Shown here: in pieces, positions 1-5,521 of the stretch
How the letters are laid out: each line of letters opens with the position of its first letter
Position numbering within the stretch: position 1 is the first letter of the stretch
Source: Spirochaetaceae bacterium
Lineage (GTDB): Bacteria; Spirochaetota; Spirochaetia; Treponematales; Breznakiellaceae
Direction: 5' to 3'
Assembly: GCA_031280455.1 (NCBI GenBank)
Contig: JAITGR010000092.1
Location: 1-5,945 of the forward strand
DNA length: 5,945 bases
The notes under the pieces: generated by a model
Told to the model about the DNA's origin: nothing
What the model saw: only the letters and a program-made list of their open reading frames with translations
The model's database searches: none
Translations under genes and position numbers: made by a program

Positions 1-1
1 G

Positions 2-451
2 CTGACGGCAATGCTGCTTTTGAAATCCGGCTATGCCTATGTGCCGTATAGTTCAATAGAGGCGATTATCGAAAGCGCCAAAACCAGCTATTACGCCGCG
101 TTGCAGCGGACGCAAAAAAACATTGGGTTTTCGGCAGACCAGGCGGAGGTTGATTATGAACCGTGGTTGTCGTTTTTTCTGACAACGCTGCAAAAACAAA
201 AACGGCATTTGGAAGCGAAGTTTATGGAATTCGCCGCGTACAACAACGCGAATTTGCCGCGTACGGCGCGTCTTATTCTGAATTTGTTTAGTGAAAAACC
301 GGAATGGACAGCAAGCGATGTTACCGCGCGGCTCGAATTAAACGCGGAAACAACCAAGAAAAATCTAAAATTGCTGGTCTGCGGCGGCTTTATAGCCAAG
401 CGTGGCACGACAAAAGGGGCATGGTACCAGGCGGTAAAAATCAGGCGGTAA
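2..451 (+). CDS. Fic family protein, C-terminal part (5' end outside the window)
   Basis: The reading frame is open from base 2, so the Met at base 11 is internal and the gene begins upstream. About 149 residues are visible. The segment GYAYVPYSSIEAIIE, followed by YYAALQRTQK and WLSFFLTTLQKQKRHLEAK, is the helical stretch that follows the Fic core in the long Fic proteins. The last 65 or so residues (from LPRTARLIL to the end) look like a winged-helix domain, which is common at the C-terminus of this group. Fic enzymes usually transfer AMP from ATP to a target protein. The catalytic HPFxxGNGR motif would lie upstream, so activity cannot be judged. Its GC content is about 49% over the first 180 bases by hand count, well below thrA next door, which may mean a different origin. 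It converges on thrA with 19 bases between stops and no clear terminator. Confidence 0.85.
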   Translation: MTAMLLLKSGYAYVPYSSIEAIIESAKTSYYAALQRTQKNIGFSADQAEVDYEPWLSFFLTTLQKQKRHLEAKFMEFAAYNNANLPRTARLILNLFSEKPEWTASDVTARLELNAETTKKNLKLLVCGGFIAKRGTTKGAWYQAVKIRR

Positions 452-470
452 TGTCCGCAGCGCCCGGCGC

Positions 471-2927
471 TTATACAAGCGTTCCGGCGATGCGCACAAT
501 GTCGGCAAAAACACCGCCGGCGGTTACCTGCGCTCCGGCGCCCGGCCCCTTGATGACCAGGGGCAGCGTGTTGTAGCGCTCGCTGGTAATAACGACAATG
601 TTATCCGCGCCGGTAAGCGAGCGGAACGGGCTGTTCGGCCCCTCCGCGCGCAGCCGCAGCGCCGCCCTGCCTTCTTCGATAACCGCGACATACCGTAGCG
701 CCTTTTGCTCGCGCGCAGCCCGCTCGCGGGCCGCCTCAAAGTCGCCGTCCGACTTTTCGAGCGCGGCGAAAAAGTCGTCGATGGAGTCCGCGGCGAAACA
801 TTCCGGCGGCAGCACCGGCTCGATAGCTACCTGCGAGAATTCCAGCGGCATCCCGCATTCACGCGCCAGAATGAGCGCCTTGCGCGCCGCGTCCATCGCG
901 TTCAGGTCGTCGCGCGGGTCGGGTTCGGTATATCCCTTGGCTTTCGCGTCCCGCACCAGCGCGGAAAACGGCCTGGAGCCATCAAAATTGTTGAAAATAA
1001 AGCTGAGTGTGCCCGACAAAACCGCTTCAATACGCAGCACGCGGTCGCCGGACAAATACAGGTCGCGCAAGGTTGAAATAACCGGAAGGCCGGCGCAGAC
1101 GGTAACTTCGTACAGGTAGGGAACGCCCCGGTCGCGGGAAAATCCGGTTATTTCAGCATAGTACTCCAGCGAAGCCGAATTCGCTTTTTTGTTCGGCGTA
1201 ACAACAGGAATGTGGCTGCGCAAAATCTCGCTGTACGCCGCCGCGACGTCCTCGCTGGCGGTGCAATCGCAGAACGCCATATTCGGCAGGCTGTACGACT
1301 TCATTTTGTCCACAAAATTCCGCAGCGTGTACGGCTCGCCGCCGGCGAGGATTTCCCGGGCGCGGGGCAGGTCGATGCCGTCTTCGTTGAACACCATGGC
1401 GCGCGAATTGGCAAGCCCGACCAGCCGGACGCGGATTTTGTATTTGCGGGCCAGCAGCGCGCTTTGCGCGGTTATCTGCTCCAGCAGGGTGCCGCCAATC
1501 AGTCCAAGGCCGGCAAGAAACAGGTTGACGCTGCGCAGTCCCGAAAGAAAAAACGCTTCGTGAATGGCGTTCATCGCCCGCGCGCGGTCTTTTTGGGGAA
1601 TTACCGCGGATATGTTGATTTCCGACGAGCCCTGCGCTATCGCCACAACATTGACCCCGCAGCGTCCCAGCGCGTGAAACACCTTGCCCGCGATGCCGGA
1701 GGTGCTTTTCATCCGCGAGCCGACCGCCGCGATAATCGAAAGCTCGCCTTCCGCCTCTGGATTGTCCAGCACGCCGTCGCGCAGTTCGGGCGAAAACGTT
1801 TCACGAATTGTTTCCAGCGCCGGCTGGACGTCCTGCGGCTGCACGGCAAAGCAAATTGAATACTCGCTGGAAGCCTGCGTTATAAGAATAATGTTAATGC
1901 CCCTGCCGGCCAGCGCGCCAAAAAGGCGGGACGCGAACCCTGCCGCGCCGGAAAGTCCCGTTCCCTGCACTCTGATAATGGAAACGCTGGCAATCGAGCT
2001 TATTCCGCGAACCGGCGTACCGGCGTCAGGCGCGTCCCTGCTTATGCGTGTTGAAGGCCCGCCGGGTTCAAATGTGTTGCGAATACGCACCGGTATGTTC
2101 TTTTCCAGCACGGGCTGAATGGTCGGCGGGTGCAGGACTTTCGCGCCAAAATGCGAAAGCTCCATAGCCTCAATGTACGGCATGTGCGGAATGGTGAACG
2201 CGGCGCGGACAATTTTTGGGTCCGCGGTAAGCACACCGTTTACGTCGGTCCAGATTTCCAGCTCCTCCGCGTCGAGCGCCGCCGCGTACAGCGCCGCGCT
2301 TAAATCGGAGCCGCCCCGCCCCAGCGTTGTTGTTTCGCCGGCCAGCGTGGAGCCGATAAAACCGGCGGCAATGTACAGTTTGCCGGTGCCGCAGTGTTCC
2401 CGAACGGCGGCGTACGATTGTTCCCGCAGCACTTTTGCCGCCCCAAAACGCGCGTCCGTTTTTATAAGCCGGCGGGAATCAAGGTAGGCTGCGGGGAGGC
2501 CGCGCAGGCAGAAAATCTCGGCGATAAGCGCGGCGGACAAGCGCTCGCCAAAACTCATGGCGTAGTCGAGTGTGCGCGGCGACAATTCCTTGAGCGTGTG
2601 TACCGAAACCGTAAGCTGCGCCAACTCGGCAAAAGCCGCCTCGACAAGCGTCTGCGCCCGCGCAAGACCGGCGGCATCCAGGAAATGCGCGCAAACATCC
2701 ATGTGGCGTTTTTTCAACGCCGCCAGCTCAAGGCCGGAAGCGTCCAGCCCGCCGGCACTGGCGGAAGCGGCGGCGCGGGCGGCGCGGATAAGGGCGTCGG
2801 TAACGCCGGAAAACGCGGAAACAACGACAACGCGGGCGTCTTTCCCCGCGGCGCGCACTATCGCAAGCACATTTTCTATAGCCTGCGGACTTCCCACGGA
2901 AGTTCCGCCAAATTTCAGAACGATCAT
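471..2927 (-). CDS. thrA: Bifunctional aspartokinase / homoserine dehydrogenase (ThrA-type)
   Basis: This 818-residue protein is close to the usual ThrA length of about 820. It would phosphorylate aspartate and later reduce aspartate semialdehyde to homoserine with NAD(P)H, in the cytoplasm. The kinase half (about 1-295) shows KFGGTSVG at 5-12, SFGE at 125-128, TTLGRGGSD at 200-208 and WTDVNGVLTADP near 226-237. Two ACT units follow (about 312-460), with ITQASSEYSI at 349-358 and IAQGSSEINIS at 430-440. Both keep the glutamines (351, 432) of the threonine-sensing sites, so threonine feedback is likely by inference. The dehydrogenase half has the nucleotide motif AGLGLIGG (472-479), TPNKKA (577-582) and GYTEPDPRDDL (665-675), then D679 and K683, matching the catalytic residues of the family. 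I chose the ATG giving MIVLKFGG. A GTG 45 bases upstream would add 15 unconserved residues. No thrB, thrC or thr leader peptide lies next to it. Confidence 0.96.
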   Translation of the reverse strand: MIVLKFGGTSVGSPQAIENVLAIVRAAGKDARVVVVSAFSGVTDALIRAARAAASASAGGLDASGLELAALKKRHMDVCAHFLDAAGLARAQTLVEAAFAELAQLTVSVHTLKELSPRTLDYAMSFGERLSAALIAEIFCLRGLPAAYLDSRRLIKTDARFGAAKVLREQSYAAVREHCGTGKLYIAAGFIGSTLAGETTTLGRGGSDLSAALYAAALDAEELEIWTDVNGVLTADPKIVRAAFTIPHMPYIEAMELSHFGAKVLHPPTIQPVLEKNIPVRIRNTFEPGGPSTRISRDAPDAGTPVRGISSIASVSIIRVQGTGLSGAAGFASRLFGALAGRGINIILITQASSEYSICFAVQPQDVQPALETIRETFSPELRDGVLDNPEAEGELSIIAAVGSRMKSTSGIAGKVFHALGRCGVNVVAIAQGSSEINISAVIPQKDRARAMNAIHEAFFLSGLRSVNLFLAGLGLIGGTLLEQITAQSALLARKYKIRVRLVGLANSRAMVFNEDGIDLPRAREILAGGEPYTLRNFVDKMKSYSLPNMAFCDCTASEDVAAAYSEILRSHIPVVTPNKKANSASLEYYAEITGFSRDRGVPYLYEVTVCAGLPVISTLRDLYLSGDRVLRIEAVLSGTLSFIFNNFDGSRPFSALVRDAKAKGYTEPDPRDDLNAMDAARKALILARECGMPLEFSQVAIEPVLPPECFAADSIDDFFAALEKSDGDFEAARERAAREQKALRYVAVIEEGRAALRLRAEGPNSPFRSLTGADNIVVITSERYNTLPLVIKGPGAGAQVTAGGVFADIVRIAGTLV

Positions 2928-2963
2928 GCAAAGAGTGTAGCCATTCGCGCCGCTGTACGGCAA
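2928..2963 (-). promoter_or_regulatory. Probable thrA promoter, leaderless arrangement
   Basis: On the minus strand TTGCCG (2963-2958) is followed by an 18-base spacer, then TACACT (2939-2934), then six bases (CTTTGC) and the thrA ATG. A transcript started the usual 6-8 bases after the -10 box would begin at or next to the start codon. No Shine-Dalgarno sequence is visible before the ATG. The match to sigma-70 consensus is fair, not strong. The arrangement supports the ATG at 2927 over the GTG at 2972, because the upstream GTG would place the -10 box inside the coding region. Confidence 0.5.
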
Positions 2964-3010
2964 GGCGGCCACACGCCTGCGGGCGCTGTAAAAAAAGCCG
3001 CGAAACCGGC

Positions 3011-3934
3011 ATGATGAACGCCATGCGTATACCGGTACAGAGCGGTGAAATAGAAACCCTGGCTCACGAGAGCGGCTTTATACGCGCCCGCGCGCGCAAT
3101 TTGCTGCCGGAAGACGCGGCGGTCTTGGGGCAAAACGCCCGCGCTGTTCTTTTGTGCGCGTTCTGTTACGGCGATAGCCCGCCCGGCGAGTCTGCGTCTG
3201 CCGGGGGTGTGGATGGCGAAATCATCGCCGGCGAAATCGCCGCCGGCGAAATCGCCGCATTTGCCCGCTGCAACTATTACCGCGAAGCGGTTATCCGGCT
3301 TAAACGCCTGGCGGGTGTGCTGCGAAAAAGCGCGGCGGGGCTCTGGCCAAAAAGCGGTTTTCGGATTTTTTGCAACTCGCGCTTTAACGAAAAACAACTC
3401 GCCTGCCGCTATGGACTGGGAACGCTGGGCAGGAACAGCCTGGTACTCACGCGGGAAGCGGGCAGCCGGTTTATCATCGCCGGGCTTACGCTGCCGTTTT
3501 CTGTTGACAGGAACGCCCTGCCGCCGCCGCCGGATTTTTCCTTGTGCGGCGGCTGTCCGCCGGGAAACGCGCCCTGCGCGCGGGCCTGCCCCACCGGCGC
3601 GCTTTCCGGCGACGGCACACTCACACGGGAGTGCTGTATTCAGTGGTATGCGTCGGGGAACGGCGACGGCATTCCTGCCGGCGTGCGCGCGCATTGGGGG
3701 CGGCGGCTGTACGGCTGCGTCTGCTGCCAGGATGCCTGCCCGTACAACCAGCGCCCATTGTCTGTCGCACACGTCGAGCGGGGAAAAATAGAGCGCTTTG
3801 TTAATCTGAAAGAACTGCTTGCCCAAAGCGACGCCGAAATTAAAGCGCGTTTCAAAGGAACGGCCATGGGGCTTTCCTGGATAAGCCCCGCCGCCCTCCG
3901 CCGCAGCGCCCGGTGTATTATTGGTAATCAGTAG
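3011..3934 (+). CDS. QueG-like double [4Fe-4S] cluster protein, short and divergent
   Basis: This is a 307-residue relative of epoxyqueuosine reductase (QueG), the cobalamin-dependent enzyme that finishes queuosine in tRNA. Family features are FARCNYYREAVIRLKRL (84-100), YGLGTLGRNSLVL (134-146), a first cysteine set C179-C182-C189-C193-P, C208 or C209, and a second set C236-C239-C243-P within YGCVCCQDACPYN. Three things differ from standard QueG. The protein lacks the C-terminal helical-repeat region (E. coli QueG is about 380 residues). The first cluster reads Cx2Cx6Cx3CP instead of Cx2Cx2Cx3CP. The VDSAP-like stretch carrying the catalytic Asp reads FCNSRFNEK (120-128), so Asp is replaced by Cys or Asn depending on alignment. 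A reductase role is therefore plausible but substrate and activity are open. The start may be Met1, Met2 or Met5, since no ribosome site decides it. It is divergent from thrA and convergent with mobA. Confidence 0.82.
   Translation: MMNAMRIPVQSGEIETLAHESGFIRARARNLLPEDAAVLGQNARAVLLCAFCYGDSPPGESASAGGVDGEIIAGEIAAGEIAAFARCNYYREAVIRLKRLAGVLRKSAAGLWPKSGFRIFCNSRFNEKQLACRYGLGTLGRNSLVLTREAGSRFIIAGLTLPFSVDRNALPPPPDFSLCGGCPPGNAPCARACPTGALSGDGTLTRECCIQWYASGNGDGIPAGVRAHWGRRLYGCVCCQDACPYNQRPLSVAHVERGKIERFVNLKELLAQSDAEIKARFKGTAMGLSWISPAALRRSARCIIGNQ
3215..3259 (+). repeat. In-frame 15-bp tandem triplication in the queG-like gene
   Basis: Three adjacent copies of GGCGAAATCGCCGCC (first copy with ATC in place of the first GCC, third ending GCA) encode GEIIA-GEIAA-GEIAA at residues 69-83. 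They sit just before the conserved FARCNYYREAV segment. Only one GxI-type unit would be expected there by comparison with QueG, so the array looks like a local slippage expansion that preserves the frame. Confidence 0.85.
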
Positions 3935-3938
3935 CTGG

Positions 3939-3975
3939 GGTAACGCTGATTAAATCGAATCTAATCCGCGTTACC
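3939..3975. repeat. Palindromic hairpin element after the queG-like gene
   Basis: GGTAACGCTGATTA (3939-3952) pairs with TAATCCGCGTTACC (3962-3975) at 13 of 14 positions, around a 9-base loop. It begins four bases after the queG-like stop codon. No T-run follows on either strand, so it is not a standard intrinsic terminator, though it could protect or shape the 3' ends of the two convergent transcripts. Its left arm shares CTGATTAAA and a GGG start with the next element (3993-4111), which suggests both belong to one dispersed repeat family. Confidence 0.8.
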
Positions 3976-3992
3976 ATGGCTGTCAAAATCAA

Positions 3993-4111
3993 GGGAAGCA
4001 CTGATTAAACCACGGAAGACACGGAAACCACGCGGAAAGAGACCGCAATTCCGTGTCCTTTCCGCGTTTTTCCGTGGTTTGTTTTACGCGATGGCGCAAT
4101 CAGTGCTTCCC
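3993..4111. repeat. 119-bp composite palindromic element (MITE- or REP-like)
   Basis: The ends are a perfect 14-bp inverted repeat, GGGAAGCACTGATT (3993-4006) and AATCAGTGCTTCCC (4098-4111). Inside lie three further inverted pairs: AAACCACGGAA (4007-4017) with 4070-4080, GACACGGAA (4018-4026) with 4049-4057, and ACGCGGAAAG (4030-4039) with 4058-4067. The last two pairs cross each other, so they cannot both form in a simple nested hairpin. The units are variants of a CCACGGAA / GACACGGAA motif. I recall similar motifs in intergenic repeats of several bacterial genomes, but cannot check this. No gene is encoded. It fills most of the 198-base gap between two convergent stop codons, so both transcripts could run into it. 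No target-site duplication is obvious at its edges. Confidence 0.8.
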
Positions 4112-4132
4112 ATAAAGCCGCCTATGCCCATG

Positions 4133-4732
4133 CTACGGACAACCGGCGCCAGACAACGCTTCCAGGTCGCGCGGTTCGTTTATGTTGTAAAACATGTTAC
4201 AGTTGCCGTTTTGTGTGTTGAAGGCGGCGACTGTTGCCGGCGATATAAGGAGGGGGTGTAGTTTTTCCAGAGCGCGGGCGATTTTGTAGTGCTTGTCCGC
4301 GAGCGTTTGTTGTATGGCCGGCAGAGCGTTTTTGTGGTAGAGCGCGTTGAATGGCTCGATAAAACCGTCTTCGCGGACTGCCGCTATCAGGTCGCAGCCG
4401 CCTTCGCCGCTTTTGGCGAGAAGGTGTTCAATGTACGCGGAGGAAAGGTGGGGCATGTCGCAGGCCGTTACGTAGAGGTAGTCGCTTTCGCAGACGCGCA
4501 AACCCTGGTAAATTCCAGCCAGCGGCCCCGTACCCAGCGTGTCGCGGACGGTTTGTACGCCGGTTCGTGTAAAAGGCGTGTTACAGGAAACCAGAAGCTC
4601 GCTGAAGTGTGCCGAAAGCCGGCGCAGCAGCCGGTCGATGAGCGGTTCGCCGTGCAGCAAGATAGTTTTTTTATCGTAGCCCAAGCGCCTGCCGCGTCCG
4701 CCGGCTATGATGAGCGCGCTGCCGGTTCGCAT
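4133..4732 (-). CDS. mobA: Molybdenum cofactor guanylyltransferase (MobA)
   Basis: This 199-residue cytoplasmic protein matches MobA in length and motif order. MobA transfers GMP from GTP to Mo-molybdopterin to give the bis-MGD precursor used by formate dehydrogenases, DMSO-reductase-type and similar enzymes. Visible are the nucleotide loop LIIAGGRGRRLGYDKK (7-22), GPLAGI (69-74), the metal-binding CDMP with Asp92 (91-94), EPFNALYHK (126-134) and the C-terminal NINEPRDL (183-190). A related CTP- or GTP-using transferase such as MobA/MocA-like proteins is the main alternative. The chosen ATG sits five residues before the glycine-rich strand, which suits the family. No molybdopterin synthesis gene or molybdoenzyme is beside it. 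It is divergent from the exported-protein gene (46-base gap) and has no visible Shine-Dalgarno sequence. Confidence 0.9.
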   Translation of the reverse strand: MRTGSALIIAGGRGRRLGYDKKTILLHGEPLIDRLLRRLSAHFSELLVSCNTPFTRTGVQTVRDTLGTGPLAGIYQGLRVCESDYLYVTACDMPHLSSAYIEHLLAKSGEGGCDLIAAVREDGFIEPFNALYHKNALPAIQQTLADKHYKIARALEKLHPLLISPATVAAFNTQNGNCNMFYNINEPRDLEALSGAGCP

Positions 4733-4745
4733 GGGTTTTACTATA
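4733..4745 (-). promoter_or_regulatory. Putative mobA -10 box, leaderless arrangement
   Basis: On the minus strand TATAGT (4745-4740) is followed by seven bases (AAAACCC) and then the mobA ATG. No good -35 hexamer is seen at normal spacing. The box lies in the palindrome ACTATAGT (4740-4747), so the same eight bases present a TATAGT on each strand. Confidence 0.45.
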
Positions 4746-4783
4746 GTGCAAAATGCGCGCTTGTGGTATAGTGCTGAAATGCG
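4742..4783 (+). repeat. Direct repeat of a -10 box plus ATG module
   Basis: TATAGTGCAAAATGCG (4742-4757) recurs as TATAGTGCTGAAATGCG (4767-4783), offset by 25 bases and differing only in the two or three bases after GC. Each copy contains a TATAGT followed 5-6 bases later by ATG. Only the second ATG (4779) opens the long reading frame of the exported protein. The first (4753) is in another frame. Confidence 0.75.
4764..4778 (+). promoter_or_regulatory. Putative extended -10 promoter for the exported protein and coaD
   Basis: TGG precedes TATAGT (4767-4772), an extended -10 form (TGn + hexamer), and GCTGAA separates it from the ATG at 4779. A start point 7 bases after the box coincides with the A of the ATG. 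No convincing -35 box and no Shine-Dalgarno site are visible. By position it would drive both the exported protein and coaD. Confidence 0.5.
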
Positions 4784-5504
4784 GTTGTTTATCCGGCATG
4801 GGATGCTGGCGGCGTTTTTTTTTGCCGGAGTTTTGCTGAACGCCCAGCAGCGGCGCGATTTTTATGTTGACGCGGGAGCGGGGACGGGAACGAGCGTTGT
4901 TTCGTTTGCCGATACGGTGCCGGGCAACTGGGCGCTGGAGGACTCGTGGTTCGCGTCCGCCGCGGTGGGCTGGTCGCCGTTTTTGCGCTGGCTGTACCTT
5001 GCGGTCTCCGCGCACTACGGCGTCGAGGCAGTTTCGCTTGACGCGCAGTCGCTGCGGTTTTCGCTGTTGAATTTTTCAGGCGGCTTTCGCATATATCCGC
5101 TGCCAAGCAGGAAGTATTTTCAACTTGGGCTTGCGGCAGGCCCGTCATTTCTTGAATTTGAAACGGCGGCAGCTGGGCCGGCCGTTCCCGCCGCGCGGTT
5201 TACCGGCATGACGTTTACGGGTATTTTTGCCTACGATTTTTCCCGCGAACTGCTGGGTCCCACGGCATTATTTGGCTCGCAGATAGCGTTTACCCTGCTG
5301 GACAACGACTGGCTTATGCAGGCGGGCGTTTTCGCAAAAGTCGCGCTCAAAGGAATTTCCGGCAAGAACGCGGCGATTAGCATTGTGGACGATACGGCGC
5401 AGATGGTCATTGTTTTTCCGTTTGTCGCGGCGCTTAGTTCGGCGGTTATGTGCTGGACAGCGTACCGGTTTCTTGCGGCGGGCGACCGTTCCCACGTAAA
5501 ATAG
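4779..5504 (+). CDS. Predicted exported, outer-membrane beta-barrel-like protein of unknown function
   Basis: I do not recognise a specific family. The 241-residue product starts with a clear signal peptide: a basic n-region (MRLFIRHG), a hydrophobic core (MLAAFFFAGVLL, 9-20) and a likely cut after LNA (21-23). The mature part has alternating polar and hydrophobic strands ending in aromatics, for example DFYVDAGAG (27-35), FRIYPLPS (103-110) and YFQLGLAAGPSFLEF (113-127), a pattern typical of small outer-membrane barrels. Odd for a barrel is a long hydrophobic stretch near the C-terminus (about 209-233, MVIVFPFVAALSSAVMCWTAYRF), which might instead be a membrane helix. The ATG at 4779 is preferred over an in-frame ATG at 4707, which would overlap the divergent mobA and add 24 residues ahead of the signal peptide. 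coaD follows after 17 bases, probably in the same transcript. Confidence 0.75.
   Translation: MRLFIRHGMLAAFFFAGVLLNAQQRRDFYVDAGAGTGTSVVSFADTVPGNWALEDSWFASAAVGWSPFLRWLYLAVSAHYGVEAVSLDAQSLRFSLLNFSGGFRIYPLPSRKYFQLGLAAGPSFLEFETAAAGPAVPAARFTGMTFTGIFAYDFSRELLGPTALFGSQIAFTLLDNDWLMQAGVFAKVALKGISGKNAAISIVDDTAQMVIVFPFVAALSSAVMCWTAYRFLAAGDRSHVK
4815..4823 (+). repeat. Nine-T homopolymer in the signal-peptide coding region
   Basis: Nine consecutive T bases encode Phe13-Phe15 inside the hydrophobic core of the signal peptide. Gain or loss of one base would shift the frame near the start of the protein and abolish it. The tract is short for slippage-based switching, and poly-T encoding Phe is common in signal peptides, so this may be chance. 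Confidence 0.9.
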
Positions 5505-5512
5505 GCGCTGCT

Positions 5513-5519
5513 GGGGGTG
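5513..5519 (+). promoter_or_regulatory. Weak ribosome binding site for coaD
   Basis: GGGGGTG resembles GGAGGTG with one G-U wobble and lies two bases before the GTG start at 5522. The spacing is short, but this is the only Shine-Dalgarno-like sequence seen before any gene in the window. That fits coaD being internal to a transcript. Confidence 0.35.
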
Positions 5520-5521
5520 TT

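Noticed and set aside
459..471. AGCGC-CCG-GCGCT hairpin between the Fic and thrA stop codons as a shared terminator
   Set aside because: The stem has only five pairs and no T-run follows on either strand.
598..1859. Several plus-strand open frames opposite thrA
   Set aside because: thrA motifs are continuous across the whole span, and the antisense frames show low-complexity Arg/Ala/Ser composition and no ribosome sites.
2928..2972. GTG start at 2972 extending ThrA by 15 residues
   Set aside because: The extension is not conserved in the family, and the promoter-like TACACT would then fall inside the coding region. The ATG at 2927 gives the typical MxVLKFGGTS start.
2928..3010. A threonine/isoleucine attenuator leader upstream of thrA
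   Set aside because: The gap has no short frame rich in Thr or Ile codons and no terminator-antiterminator pair, and the likely start point leaves no leader RNA.
3215..3259. CRISPR-like short repeats
   Set aside because: The copies are contiguous without spacers and keep the reading frame of a protein gene.
2924..3826. A 300-codon open frame on the minus strand opposite the queG-like gene
   Set aside because: It overlaps both the 5' end of thrA and most of a gene with clear family motifs. Its translation is rich in Arg, Ala and Pro without recognisable motifs, as expected for an antisense frame in GC-rich DNA.
4079..4261. A 60-codon plus-strand frame starting inside the palindromic element
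   Set aside because: It runs antisense through the conserved C-terminus of mobA and shows no ribosome site or recognisable motif.
4707..4778. Upstream in-frame ATG for the exported protein
   Set aside because: It would overlap the start of divergent mobA and put 24 residues before a well-formed signal peptide.
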